This document shows positions 1-11,913 of a DNA stretch of 64,000 nucleotides, in pieces. Position 1 is the first letter of the stretch, and each line of letters opens with the position of its first letter. The notes below the pieces were generated by a model. That model ran no database searches. It saw nothing but the letters and a program-made list of their open reading frames with translations, and had not been told where the DNA came from. The stretch covers positions 183,466,083 through 183,530,082 of the forward strand of contig CM062297.1 in NCBI GenBank assembly GCA_031216915.1, given 5' to 3'. A program made the translations under genes and the position numbers. The DNA comes from Pictodentalium vernedei. Taxonomy: Eukaryota > Mollusca > Scaphopoda > Dentaliida > Dentaliidae.

Positions 1-357
1 GGCCTGGGCCGGCTTTTGAAGTAAAGCTTCCCATTGTAGGTTGATTACCGTAATTTAAAAATGCATTGTTTTAGATTGCGGTATAGGCCTCGTTTATGAT
101 GCATATCATGTGTTGAAACAATCGGTGAAAGATTCATTCAATTTGACAGGAAAAACTGCAGTTTTCTGATTAACAAATGGAACAGATTTTCAATTTGAAA
201 ACTACTTCTTGGTTCTTCTGTCATTTAATTTTGTCACACCTCAGAATAAAACTGAATGATCTCCCTTCTCTCTTGTGAACTCATACATCGTCTGAGTCAT
301 GAATCAAACACAGCCTGTAAATTCGATCATGGCAAATAGACTGAGATCGAAAATCAC
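1..357. other. No gene or recognised repeat
   Basis: AT-rich sequence with no convincing exon, hairpin or repeat. It ends where the first HINE-like element begins. Confidence 0.5.
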
Positions 358-358
358 A

Positions 359-420
359 TTTTTAGCTCAGCTGGCCTAAAATGCCATGTGCGCTTTTGCT
401 ATCACTTGGCGTCCGTCGTC

Positions 421-451
<31 letters not shown>

Positions 452-1754
452 TGGAACCGCTGAGCCTTTGTGAACCAAACTTGGCAGGAATGGTCTATGG
501 GAGGTCCTCGACAAACGATCGTCATTTTGTTCCCGTCGGATGAAAAACATGGACGCCAGAGGCATTCTTTTTTTCTGGTTGGTGGATTTTCAAAAATCTT
601 CCCCTCTGAAACTTCAAAGCGAAATGTTTTGAGACTTTGCATAATCGATCACTGAGACCCCCTCTACCAATGATTCTCATTTAATGTTGATCGGGTTGCA
701 AACATGGCTGCAACTGCAGCTTATAGTTACCATAGAAACTGTATGGGAAATTACATTTTCATCTTCTTCCCTGGAACTACCAAGCCAAGGTGAACCAGAC
801 TTGGCAGGAATGGTCTTTGAGAGGTACTCTACAAGCTATCATCATTTTGTTCCCCTCAGTTGAAAAACCTGGCCGCCAGAGGCATTCTTTGATTCTGATT
901 GGTGGATTTTGAAAAATCTTCTCCTCTCAAACTACAAGACCAAATATTTTGAAACTTCGCATTATTGTTGACTGGGACACCCTCTACCAACGATCCTCAT
1001 TTAATATTGATCGGTTTACAAACATGGCCACAATTGTGGCTTATAGTTACTATAGGAACCCTTTGGAAAATCACATTTTCATTTTCTTCTCTGGAACTAC
1101 TGAGCTGATGTGAACCAAACTTGGCAGGAATGGTCTCTGTGAGGTACTCTACGGACGATCCTCATTTTGTTCCTGACGGATGGAAAACTTGGCCGCCAGA
1201 GGCATTCTTTGATTCTGATTGGTGGATTTTTAAAAATCTTCTCTGAAACCACGAGGCCAAATGTTTTGAAACTTCACATGGTTGATGACTGGGACCCCCT
1301 CTAGCAACTATCCTCATCTAATGTTGATCAGGTTGCAATTGCTGCTTATAGTTACTATAGAAACCCTATGGGAATCACATTTTCATCTTCTTCTCTGGAA
1401 CTCCTGAGCCAATGTGAACCAACCTTGGCAGGAGTGGTCTATGGGAGGTTCCCTACAGCTGTTTCTCATTTTGTTCCTGTTGGATGAAAAACCTGGCTGC
1501 CAGTGGCATTCTTTGATTCTGATTGGTTGATTTTGAAAAAATCTTCTCCTCTGAAACTACAAGGCCACATGTTTTGAAACTTCACATGATTGATGACTGG
1601 GACACCCTCTACCAATGATCCTCATTTAATGTTGATCGGGTTGCAAACATGGCCACAATTGTGGATTATAGTTACTATAGAAATCCTTTGGGAAATCACA
1701 TTTTCATCTTCTGTTCTGCCATGTGAGCGATTACAGGCTCTTTAGAGCTTCTTG
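359..1754 (+). mobile_element. HINE-like element (family beta) with four tandem ~320-bp units
   Basis: The left end starts TTTAGCTCAGCTGG and leads into a short GTCCGTCGTCCG tract. Four internal units begin near 433, 754, 1075 and 1379, each starting acattttcatcttcttctc and containing the phrase gaaccaaacttggcaggaat. The right end is a short hairpin (AGGCTCTTTAGAGCTTCTTG) at 1735-1754. This architecture, a palindromic 5' end, TCCG repeats, a tandem array and a 3' stem-loop, matches non-autonomous Helentron-type elements (HINEs). Classification is by structure only. It codes for nothing. Confidence 0.65.
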
Positions 1755-3577
1755 TTTTTAGCTCATCTTGACAAAGTCAAGCTGAGCTAATCTCAGTGCT
1801 CTCCGTCCGTCGTTCGTCAACACCATGTTTTGGTCTTCTCCTCCAAAGCCACTGGGCCAATTCAAGTGAAAGTTTGTGTGAGTGATGGTCCCAAAGGGGC
1901 ATTTCATTTTTGTTCAACTCAATATGCCCAGCCCCATAGGGAGGGAGTGGGGGAAAATGCTCCAAAATATTTTAAAAATCTTCTCAAGAACCAGTGTTTA
2001 CAATGACTTGATATTTGCTATGGAGCTTCCATATGAGTTGTAGAATTAAGTTTGTTCAAACGAAGTTCGTGAAGTAATATTTGGCTTTGTAATAGGAGGG
2101 GTAAGATTTTTGGCCCCGCCCAAAATTTCTATTTTCTGAACCAATGGTCCGGTATTAACCAAATTTGGTTTGTGGTAGTATTGGGTCATAAGTACTTGAC
2201 CCATGCAAAAAAAAAATTCCCGCCTCCCCATGGGAACCCTGGGAGCTAAAAATAGAAATATTTTCAAACGCCCATATTTCCCAAACCCCACGGAACAGAG
2301 AGCTTTTATTTGGTATGAAGTATCCTTATGACCAGTAGAATTGAATGGTGAAAAAAAATTGCCATCGGTTATGTTAGGGGGGTTCTGTAATGGGCATCGA
2401 AAAAATGCTGAGTCAGCATATTTGCAAAAATTTTAAAAAAATCTTTTCTCCAGAACCAATCATCAGAATCTTTTAATATTTGGTATACAGCATTCATAGG
2501 GGGGTCAGATAAAAGTTTGTTGAAATAAAGCTCATTGGTTCATATTTGGGCTCTCTACAGGAGCCTGAAGTTTTGTTCAAACCAAGTCCCTAGGTTAATA
2601 TTTGGGCTTCCTACGGAAGCCCAAATTTTATCTTTGCTCAATTTGGAGGGTAATTTAAAAAAATCTTCTTCTTCAGATCCACAAGTCAGAATGCTTTGAT
2701 ATTTGGTATGCAACATCTCTATGGGGCTCAGATTCAAGTTTGTTCAAATCAGATCCCTAGGTATATATTTGGGCTCACTATGGTAGTCCAAATTTTTACT
2801 TAGTGGAAATTTCTTTAAAAATCAGATCCACCAGTCGGAATGCTTTTATATTTGGTATACAACATCTCTAGGGGGGGGGAGGGGGGGGGTCAGTTCCAGG
2901 TTGTTCAATTCGAGTGCCTAGGTTAATATTTGGGCTCCATATGGAAACATGAAATTTAACTTAGTACAATATGAGGGAATTTCTTCAAAAATCTTCTTCT
3001 TCAGATTCACTTGTCAGAATGCTTTCACATTTGGTATACAACATCTCTAGGGGGGTCAGATTCAAGTTTGTTCAAATTGGATCCATAGGTTAATATTTGG
3101 GCTTGCTATGGTAGCCCAAATTTGAACTTAGTGCAATTCGATGAAATTTATTTACAATTTCTCTTCTTCAGATCCAACAGTCAGAATGTTTTCATATTCG
3201 GTACACAACATCTCTAGGGAAGTCAGATTTAACTGTGTTCAAATCAAGAGCCTGGGTTAATATTTGGGCTCTCTATGGGAGCCGGAATTGGCCATTTTGC
3301 TGAAGAATTAAAAATTTTGTATTCAGTACCCTCTAGAGGTACTAAGATTAATCCACATAGGTTGTATCAAGGGGCTGCATAGGGGAGCTCTACATTTCAC
3401 TTTATGATCAACTGAAGAAAAGGCATGATGCCCATATTATTTTTGTCACTCCTGAGGGACTCAAAGATTGACAGTGTAGCCTATGGAGATGATTTGCTTA
3501 ATGTAGACTCCTTCTTGGACTCTGTTTAAATTGTGTTCTCTACAAGATGAGCGCTTCAGGCCCCATGAGGCCTCTTG
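1755..3577 (+). mobile_element. HINE-like element (family beta), second copy with a different array
   Basis: It starts directly after the previous element with TTTTTAGCTCATCTTGAC, a self-complementary end, then CTCCGTCCGTCGTTCGTC. The interior repeats a degenerate unit of about 200 bp (cttcttcagatccac...tttgatatttggtatacaac) at least five times. The 3' end is the hairpin CAGGCCCCATGAGGCCTCTT at 3557-3576, the same type as the neighbour's. An array of the same unit without ends is at 42690-43205. Confidence 0.6.
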
Positions 3578-3677
3578 TTTTTTATAGTTTTTCTTGAAAT
3601 AAAACAGGTTGGGAGAATTTTTTCACTACTAACAATGACAAGAATTACAATGGAGATAAATGTGTCTTGTTTCATCA

Positions 3678-3774
3678 GACATTCAGGAATTTGACTATAT
3701 GGAAAACCATTTATTAACTCCCTCCTTCAGGGCTCGTTAACAAATGGTTTTCCATAGTCAAATTCCCGAATGTC
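3678..3774. repeat. Hairpin, arms ~35 bp
   Basis: The arm starting GACATTCAGGAATTTGAC at 3678 pairs with the arm ending AATTCCCGAATGTC at 3774, with few mismatches and a loop of about 30 bp. Confidence 0.75.
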
Positions 3775-4092
3775 AAACTCATCAAGAGATGTTTATCTCC
3801 TAATTCCAAAACAAGAGCTTTCCAGAGATATCAGTTCAGTGGGCTCCATTGTATTTGTGCTGTGTAAGTTAGAAAGTCTGACTATTATTTACCACTCCAT
3901 GCTTACTTCCCAAATATTCCAGCTTTTTCCACCCATAAAATTTTCTTCAGGACTAAAATTTCATCTAAATTTGGGAGAATCCATTTGGATTCTCACGAAA
4001 ATGGTTGCTAGAATCCATACCGGCTAGGGGTGTCCCAGGATTCTACGAGCACCATAGTTGAACCCTTGTTGTATACTCATAACACATGTTAA

Positions 4093-4308
4093 CCCTTTAC
4101 CCAACAACACAGCTTTTGAATTTTTAAAACAAAAAATAAACAATATTTACCAACAGGACCTTACAAATATGGATGTCATTGGAACCGGCTCATTGAGCTG
4201 GTTCCAATGGCAACCATCTTTGTACAATTTTATTGACAAAGTGTCAGGATATTTTAGGTCATGTTTGCTTTATGTTGCTTAATTTCTGCCATTATGTTAG
4301 GTAAAGGG
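4093..4308. mobile_element. TTAA-flanked MITE, CCCTTTACC family (copy 1)
   Basis: Inverted ends CCCTTTACCCAAC and GTTAGGTAAAGGG are flanked on both sides by TTAA (4089-4092 and 4309-4312). The centre is palindromic (ggaaccggctcattgagctggttcc). TTAA target duplication with a CCC...GGG end is the pattern of piggyBac-superfamily elements. It has no coding capacity. Confidence 0.75.
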
Positions 4309-4794
4309 TTAAATTCTTTTCACTTTCAAGAATTCTAGCAGAGATGCAGTGAGAATCTACATGGATTCTTGCTGGTTTTGTTGCGCGAATCTTTGTGTGA
4401 ATTGATTCTCGGATTCTCATCGAAATATAAGCCCTGATCTTCATTTGATTGCCGAGGGTTTTGAAACTCAGTCTCAATAAATAAACTTCAGTTTAAGCCC
4501 TGTTTTCTGTCCTCCATTATTGAAATTATTGTTTATTACTCACCCATCAGTGCTTTTCTCATGAATTTGAGTGGGGGTTAACGATTGTTTACAGGACTTG
4601 ATTGATTCATGCTAGGAGCTTGGATACTGCCAGATATGCTCTGTTGATGAATGTCAAAATAGTGAGATATTTTAGCAAAAAAAAAAAAGATTTTTGTGTC
4701 ATTCAAAGATGAAAATTTATTCACTTTAATACTGAGATTCTGTTAAAATTCCCAGTTTTCAGGCTGATTTAACAAAACTTTAATCTGGAAAATT

Positions 4795-5142
4795 CTAAGT
4801 TAAGCAACGTCGAGCCCGGTTAGTCCTTGGATGGGTGACCATCCGAGCGATTGATTCGGACTACAGCAGCATTGTGTCCTTGGGCAAGGCCACTTCACCC
4901 CGATTGTCCACATGGGGGCATAATGACACTGAGTACTAAGGCCTACTGCACGTCGATGGTGCTCATGTCTTCAACCAATCTAACCCTGCCTGTGCTGCAG
5001 TTATGATGTTGGGGAGCTGGCAGCTGCTCGTCATTGCTCGGTGGTTCTCTCCAGGTACTCCTGGCTTCCTCCACCTCATAAAACTGTCACCTATACGATA
5101 TAATCATGGCTGTTAATGTGCCGTTAAATCATAATAAATTAA
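4795..5142 (+). mobile_element. SINE S1: truncated 5S head, V-domain body, tail type a
   Basis: The head matches the 3' two thirds of 5S rRNA (GTTAAGCAACGTCGAGCC, then GGTTAGTCCTTGGATGGGTG), followed by the central motif TGTGTCCTTGGGCAAGG. The tail contains gctgttaatgtgccgttaaa. It is flanked by the 14-bp target duplication TAATCTGGAAAATT (4781-4794 and 5143-5156). The first third of the 5S sequence is missing, as expected for incomplete LINE-driven retrotransposition. Confidence 0.85.
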
Positions 5143-5470
5143 TAATCTGGAAAATTAAAGTGAGTCTCCCTCTAAAATAGTGAGACTTGATGGGATACCA
5201 CTTGAGCCCAGCAGCTCTTGTTGGTACCCTTGCCTGGCTCATTGTTGTCTAGTAAATGTTAACACATTCAAATGCAAGTGCAGTTCTTTATGTATCCATG
5301 TCATAGTTCTGCCCAGACATTTTTGAGTGCTGTACAGAAGGCCAAAGGCCTCCACAAGACATAAACTGCCCAGATGGAAGACCAGGAACCAACACTATAA
5401 AAATTTTACTCTTGTATTTTCTAGAATTGTATTTTCTACTTGTTAAAATAACTGACTAAATGAATCATTA

Positions 5471-5528
5471 GCATTTTAAAAGATATGGCAATTTGCCAGC
5501 TGGCAAATTGCCATATCTTTGAAAATGC
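5471..5528. repeat. Hairpin, arms ~28 bp, no loop
   Basis: The arms gcattttaaaagatatggca and tgccatatctttgaaaatgc meet at CCAGCTGG, giving an almost perfect palindrome. Confidence 0.85.
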
Positions 5529-6360
5529 TCATAGTTAATTTCAACCCACTTAAAGTCATAACTAGAAAATACAATTTTAGGAAATACAATTGTAAAAGTC
5601 TTATAGTATTGGCACCTGGTGGTTGATAGAAATAAATCTGTTGCCAAAAAAAAATGCAGGAGTGCCAGTTGCATCCAACCAGCATTGAACCCTGCCCTCA
5701 AAATTTGTTCAGTACTTTCATCCATTATTATCTAGGCATGGGTTTCATTAGATTTATCATCACATCATGTTACACAGCAACCATAATGTCATTTTATGAG
5801 AGACTGAAAAACATTATCAAACTTGACAGAGAATCATCAGCCATTTCAAATAATATATAATGTATGCATCGATAGTGAATTAACTTAATTATGTGTGCTT
5901 TAAACATACAATTATTGAGTCAGTGCATTCACTGCAAATGTTAAAAAATGCATCAGCATATCTGAAAGGAGACAGAAATCTTTGTAGAAAATAGTCAGCA
6001 ACCACCATACTGGAGACAAATTTCCTGGCAATTCCTAAACCTCTATCTTTGTGTTAATCTGAGGTCATTTACCACATGGCAGTTCTGGGGGAGGCTGTGT
6101 CACAATTATGAAATAATTGAGCTTGCTGATGTGATATGTCATTGGAAAAAACCTCATGAATTTTCATGTTAAAAAGCAATTTCACATCATTGTGGAGCAC
6201 CTTTTGTTTCAACTGATGCCACATTCACAAGTTATACAATTGCATTGACTGTGGTTAAAACCTCAGGGATAATTAAGTGAGAGCAATGAAGAAACTTCTG
6301 TATTTTTTGCCTCCTGAATAAACTTGCTTGGTTCTTGTGTTTAATTAACTCACTACACAC

Positions 6361-6941
6361 CAGGCATGTCAAAGTACTGCCAGTACCACCATAACCGGTA
6401 CTGGGATGGGATAGAGCCTGACCCGCCAAAACCAGTACCGGTACAAATCAACAATTGGGTGACATATCACAATCAGATGGGTGAAATTCACATTTAAACT
6501 GACCCAGTCCCCAAGTTCGCAAAGACAAACATGGTATCATACAATTATTCTGTGGCAACATCAAAGTAATCATAAAGCATGAAAATCGTGCTTTATGATT
6601 ACTTTGATGTCGCCACAGAATAATTTCTTTGAAGTAACTGATGACGGAGCTTTCATTGTCTTTCATGACACATTTGAAAAGTCAAAATGGTCGACCTTAT
6701 CGAGATCGTTGTGCAGACAAAACATGCACCTTTAGAGTGTTTTGATATGTTTATTTACAAATAAGCTGAAAGTATGTCGTGCAAGTGTGCCATACACGAT
6801 TATCAGTCTGTTTACCCTCGTTGAATTAAGAATTTCCATATAAAATAATTTTGTCCCGGGAACGATGGGGCAAAAGCTTCAGTACCGGTACCGGTTGGGG
6901 CATGAGGAAACCGACAGTACAGGTACCGGTTGACATTCCTG
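6361..6941. mobile_element. hAT-type MITE with perfect 8-bp TSD
   Basis: The terminal inverted repeats CAGGCATGTCAA and TTGACATTCCTG are flanked by the exact 8-bp duplication CTACACAC (6353-6360 and 6942-6949). The CAGG-TGTCAA end and 8-bp duplication are the hallmarks of hAT elements. The 581-bp interior has repeated gtaccggtac motifs near both ends and a hairpin at about 6541-6627 but no transposase. Confidence 0.88.
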
Positions 6942-7441
6942 CTACACACTGACGTCGAAATTTCAGATTTTAACCTACTATTTTTTCTCAATCCACCTAG
7001 GAATATTACCTTTTCAATATTGTTTGACAGAGCTTGAGCTCTCTCAAACAAGATTGAATAGGTTAATTTCCTATTTGCATTATGGGACAAAGTTTGATAA
7101 ATGAAATATCAGTATTTTGACAGAATTGCTTGTACAGAGACTTAAGTTAAGTCATCATTCAACAAAATATTATTTGGTAACTGTCAGAAGAGGATATGTG
7201 CTTGTTTGCTCTTGTAGACTCTGTGATTCTTCTGGCATCTTTTCGAAAGGGTCCGGAGCCCATGCAATTGGGAAAATTTGTGTCATGAATGTTCCAACTG
7301 TTGATTACCCAGTCATCCATGAGTTGCAGACTTGCTTGTACGTTCCTCAGGTTTATCAGCGGGGTGTGTTCACATGCTAGCATCTGCTGCATTGCCCCTG
7401 TACCAAATAGCAATGTACACTCTGTATTTAAATATCTTCAA

Positions 7442-7708
7442 CCCTTTACCTAACTATGTAATATACAAATTCAGTAGTTGAAAAAAATAATTTTTAGTAC
7501 AAAAACATCATGTGACCTTGCATTGATGTGAGCTCATCAGGCATGTTCCACTGAGGGGGCACATGATATGGTTTTGTTGAAATTTTTTGAAAAATTTGAA
7601 AAAATATTTAAAATAATAACCTATGTTTTGGAAGCAAAAAATGAAAATTTTTAGTTATACGAGGATGTTTTTCCCAAGTGCCGTCTGCAACTCAACTTAG
7701 GCGATGGG
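7442..7708. mobile_element. CCCTTTACC-family MITE (copy 2, diverged)
   Basis: Ends CCCTTTACCTAAC and CTTAGGCGATGGG flank a core containing the family phrases aaaaacatcatgtgacc and atgatatggttttgttgaaa. The left flanking tetramer is TTCA rather than TTAA, so the copy has drifted. Confidence 0.55.
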
Positions 7709-7760
7709 TTAAAAAGTCAGACTAAGTGGCTAATTTGTGCATGTGTGTGTCATATGATAA

Positions 7761-7910
7761 ATAGAATATGAAATGAGTGTTTTTCTCATATAATATTTAT
7801 GAAACTCGTCCGAATTTTCCGTTTGGGCTCACCAAAGCCTCCACAAAACGGAAAATTCTTAGACTCGTTTCATAAATATTATATGAGAAAAACACTCATT
7901 CCATATCCTC
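7761..7910. repeat. Long hairpin, arms ~60 bp
   Basis: The left arm (aaatgagtgtttttctcata...gaaactcg...gaattttccg) pairs with the right arm (acggaaaattc...tatgagaaaaacactcatt) around a short loop near 7833. Both strands would form a stable stem. Confidence 0.85.
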
Positions 7911-7974
7911 TATATATCAGTCAAGTATTTCTAATATTTTACTAAATCACAAGTAAAATTTGAGCTTAACTTGT

Positions 7975-8425
7975 ATTAGTTGAGGGGCGGATATTGCATT
8001 TTGAAAAGCAGGAAATGGGGCCACAATTCTTAGGGAGAGGATGGATAGTTCCATCTTGTGCACACCTAAATCCCTTATTATCGTCAATGGGAGGACATCA
8101 TTCACCCAAGTGTGAAAACATAATCACAGCATCAGGTGAGGTGGCCACCACTCTCTTCTTCATGAAATGCTGAGAGTGGTGGCCAAGTGGATAAGACTGC
8201 TGGTATCTCATACCAGAGGCTGTGAGATCAATCCTCGGCTGGTAAAAGTTCTTGGGGTGTACGAACACTACCTGGCCACATCAATTGTGTGGTTGATGCT
8301 GTCACAGCATACCATCCCATCAGGTGTGGACATAAAATGACTTTCCCCATGCATCGAGAGACGCACTCCATGCAGGCTAAAGATCCCTTTGTTATACAGT
8401 AAAGCCTGTTTTGAGAGACCACCTG
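7975..8425 (+). repeat. Dispersed repeat with a degenerate tRNA-like segment
   Basis: The sequence from ggggcggatattgcattttg to tgcaggctaaagatccc has an inverted copy at about 32860-33290. Between 8168 and 8240 this copy alone holds a tRNA-like stretch with an A-box-like TGGCCAAGTGGATAAG and a B-box-like GAGATCAATCC, suggesting a SINE head or insertion. The segment is too degenerate to be a working tRNA. Confidence 0.45.
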
Positions 8426-8739
8426 TATTCAGAGATTGTGTGACATTGTACCACTTGGTTGTTTTACTCTGTAGTGGACCTGTCATAAGAGACTACCTGT
8501 ATGGAGAGACCACTTTTGCTTGGCAATGAGGATGGTCTCTCAAGACAGCTAGGTTTTACTCTATTCGAGAAAAGTGAGGCCATGAAGTTGCCTCTACGAA
8601 GGTCATCCCATATACGTGCACTGTTGTACTAAGGCAAGGCATCAATATAAGTTGTATAACTTGCCCGCCAATCTAATTAAACCAAATAAATAACAATAAA
8701 TCTCCCAGCTACCCCTGTACTAAATCAGTTAAGATGTAC

Positions 8740-9150
8740 AGCAAAGCCTAAAAAAGTGAAAAATCTGTTTCTCAGTCCCCCCCCCTGTCCTTTTGGCTGT
8801 TGCATGCACTCTTTTTATTACCAATGCAAACTTAAAAAAATAAAAATTAAATGGTTTATGTCTGATATTTTACCTAAGTTAATAAAGTTGATAAATTTGT
8901 CCCTTGAGTGCAACAAGGTATGCAATGCTTTCGCATGGCAAAGCCATCTTGCACTCAAATTTAAGGGACAAAATACACCATCACCCATGCTATTCTGTAG
9001 ATTATGAGGCCTAAAACATACCAAGAACATGAACTTTTGATAGTAAAGAAATAATTACCAAAATAAAAAATAAAATAAAAAAGTCACCCAACCATGCAAT
9101 TTTACAAAGAATGGTCTGGGAAACAGAAGGTCAACTTTGTAGGACCATAA
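8740..9150 (+). repeat. Dispersed repeat; empty-site relative of 13885-14720
   Basis: The phrases aaaaatctgtttctcag, gatattttacctaagttaat and ttctgtagattatgagg recur in the same order at 13905-14220. That copy is interrupted by a HINE-like element that is absent here. No gene is present. Confidence 0.7.
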
Positions 9151-9910
9151 CATTAAAGCTTAGATCTGACCCTGCATTAAATCAGTGAAAATGTAGAACA
9201 AAGTAAAGTATCTAACAGTTATAATAATTCTTCAGAGTCATGTAAGATTTGCAGAATTCAGTCATCAGCTGCCAAGAGTTATAAGTATGCTTGGGAAGTA
9301 TTTACTATACAAGTGATCTCAACAACATGAATCAACGTTATTGTTTTTTATTAACACAAATAACCTGTTAACAGAGAATTGTTCAATGTCATAATTAGTG
9401 ATTTGATTGATTTCATTGTGTTCATTCTATTGATCTGATTTTGATAAAAGATAGTCAAAATTGAAAATTTTCTATTAAGTGGAAAATTCAAACTTTCCAG
9501 ACTTGTAACTAGATGTCAGGATCATAAGTGTACTTAACAATGGTGCTACAATAATCATATTCTTAACATCATCATCTGTATTGAGGGATTGTGAAGTGTT
9601 TTGAGTTGAAAATTCTGGCTAGACAGGAACAACTAATGACAGAGTGGATAGATCTTCTGGTATTTAGAGAGAGGGATGGTCCGAGTTAAAAAATGCACTG
9701 GTCTTTCAAACCACAGGTCCCAGAGAGATTGTTAGTCGGAAAATAAAAGACGGAACACCCTTTGAAGTATCAGCCACTGCTGTGGGATGATGGTGTCTCA
9801 GCGTCCTTTCCTTTTGGGTAGGGTTGTGAAATGAGTATACCCTACAGAGATATTCTATTGAAGTCTAGGATTCCTAAACAGTAAAGCAGGCCTGGATATG
9901 AAGGGCTTAT
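9151..9910. other. No gene or recognised repeat
   Basis: AT-rich intergenic or intronic sequence. No exon with matching splice signals was seen. Confidence 0.45.
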
Positions 9911-9919
9911 ATTGTAACC

Positions 9920-10163
9920 GGGCCTGAAAATAAGCAGTCTGACCTTTGCAGAATGAGGTCGCCAGAGGGTGAATTTGATGATGCTAACCCACACAGTGGG
10001 TCAATTTATCCTCTGGGTACCTCTTTCTGTTTAGTTTTGAAACCCTGATTCAGATTGAGGTTCACAGAGGGTAAATTTGGTGATACACAGCAGGGTAGCA
10101 TCACTAAATTCACCCTCTTGAGATCTCATTTTGCAGATGACAGTCTGCATATTTTCTGGCTTG
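9920..10163. mobile_element. MULE-like MITE with 9-bp TSD (copy 1)
   Basis: The inverted ends GGGCCTGAAAATAAGCAG and CTGCATATTTTCTGGCTTG are flanked by the exact 9-bp duplication ATTGTAACC (911-919 in the 9 kb block and 10164-10172). A 9-bp duplication and roughly 20-bp inverted ends suggest the Mutator superfamily. The interior is itself partly palindromic (cagagggtgaatttgatgatgc and gcatcactaaattcaccctc). A second copy is at 32052. Confidence 0.7.
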
Positions 10164-10381
10164 ATTGTAACCCGTTGGCAGGTTATGCTATGTAACATGA
10201 TGGTAACCCATAGGAAAAAGGGTGTTGCGATGCTTCTCTGCCTTCTTATTTTCAGTCGTGCATTTTTGCGTTGTAACAGGGTTTTACTCCTATATAAATA
10301 TCAACAACTATTATGTCCGATCTTGCCAAAGTAAGATCACACATAAGTTGTTGCTGTTTATTCTGGTGGAAATTATTTTAA

Positions 10382-10613
10382 CCCTTTACCCAACGCAGAC
10401 AATATCAAAATTTATTATTTTAAATATCATTGTTTGAAATTTTTCAAAAAAATTCAACAAAACCATATCATGTGACCCCTCTTTGGAACGAGCTCGTTCC
10501 AACGAGGGGTCACATGATGTGGTTTTGTTGAAATTTTTTTAAAAATAATATTTTTTCAACAGCTGAATTTGCATATTACGCGGGCGGATGTGGCCGATTC
10601 ATTTGGTAAAGGG
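10382..10613. mobile_element. TTAA-flanked MITE, CCCTTTACC family (copy 3)
   Basis: It is flanked by TTAA on both sides (10378-10381, 10614-10617), with ends CCCTTTACCCAAC and TTTGGTAAAGGG. The core is a near-perfect palindrome centred on ggaacgagctcgttcc at about 10496. Confidence 0.75.
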
Positions 10614-10940
10614 TTAAGATGGAAACAGCATGCCATTCTATTCGTATGTGGATGCAGCACTCAAGCTTTTGAGTTGAGGTTGTTCCGAAAGACTCCAGTC
10701 TTTCTGGTAAAATATGCGAGATTAGTAATTTAATAAAGTTTTGTTGTATTATTTTGTCATAAGCTGTGGTTCATTCATGCATTTGGCTGTGGAGCATCGT
10801 AAATTAACACTTATGTGTGTCGGGCAATCACACATCAATTGCAGTTATGTTGGGCAGTTGTGTCATGTTTCCTGCCTGGGTGTTGTACAGTAAGATGCCC
10901 AACAAATTCAAATTCAATGGATGTGTCTGACATACCTTTA

Positions 10941-11515
10941 ATTGTCCCCCGACCCTTCGGGGGACTATTGTAATCAGCAGTGTCCGTGTGTCCGTCCGTC
11001 CGTTCGTCACACCCTTGTCCGGATGATAACTTTAGTTTGGATGATTTTACTGAAACTAAATTTGGTATGTGTCTTACTTGGGTGGAAATGCAGGTCGAGT
11101 TCGAAAATGGGCACGCTCCACTGATTTCTACTGGATTTATTCCCCTTTTTCGACTTAAAAAATACAGTTTTTGTGTTGTCCGGATGATAACTTTAGTTAG
11201 GATCATTTGATTGAAACGAAATTTAGTATGCCGCTTATTTGGGTGGAAATGCAGGTCAAGTTCGAAAATGGGCACACTCCACTGATTTTTACTGGATTTA
11301 TTCCCCTTTTTCGACTTAGAAAATACGGTTTTTGTGTTGTCCGGATGATAACTTTACTTTGGATCATTTGATTGAAACGAAACTAAGTATGTGGTTTAAT
11401 TGATTGGAAATACAGGTCAAGTTAAAAAATGGCCATGCTCTGCGAACAAATTGCATCCTAACAGCTCCCTTGAATTTGCCATCTTGGTCGGGGGACCGGG
11501 GGCGTTGCCCTTGTT
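10941..11515 (+). mobile_element. HINE-like element (family gamma) with three ~160-bp units
   Basis: It opens with the palindrome CCCCCGACCCTTCGGGGG, then a GTCCGTCCGTCCG tract. Three units begin ttgtccggatgataac near 11017, 11178 and 11338. It ends tcgggggaccgggggcgttg then cccttgtt. Same overall plan as the other HINE-like elements, different sequence. The open stretch of about 146 codons on the minus strand here is a by-product of the array. Confidence 0.55.
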
Positions 11516-11732
11516 AACAAAAATATAGTGTTTAAATGGATTTATCTTTCCTGTTACATTAATGCTGACCAGGATTTGTACAGGTCATGGATTCATTGAA
11601 AAGTCATGGAAAACAAAACTGTTTTTTCAAGCTTGGAAACTTTGGAAAAAAGGTTTTTTTTCCGGAAGTCTCAAAAAGTGAAGGAAATTTGTCATGATAA
11701 TGTTTCAGTTTTCCTTGAGAAATCATGCTCAA

Positions 11733-11909
11733 CCCTTTACCCAACGTAAAACCAGCCAGCGCTATTTTTTAAAAATTTTCAATTAATTTTCATTATTTTT
11801 TCATTTTTTGTCATAGGTTATGACCCCTCATTGGAATGAGCTGATTGAGTTAATTAGTTATACAGAATTTTTTGGCAAGTGTCGTCTGCTTTTCATGTTA
11901 GGTAAAGGG
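11733..11909. mobile_element. CCCTTTACC-family MITE (copy 4)
   Basis: Ends CCCTTTACCCAACG and GTTAGGTAAAGGG flank a core with tgacccctcattggaa. The right flank is TTAA; the left is TCAA, a drifted copy. Confidence 0.65.
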
Positions 11910-11913
11910 TTAA

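Noticed and set aside
359..3577. CRISPR array or simple satellite
   Set aside because: Units of 200-320 bp with palindromic outer ends and TCCG tracts fit eukaryotic HINE-like elements; there are no short repeats with unique spacers.
10835..11275. Open stretch of 146 codons on the minus strand
   Set aside because: It lies across the tandem units of a HINE-like element and repeats itself with the unit; no start context, splice sites or protein character.
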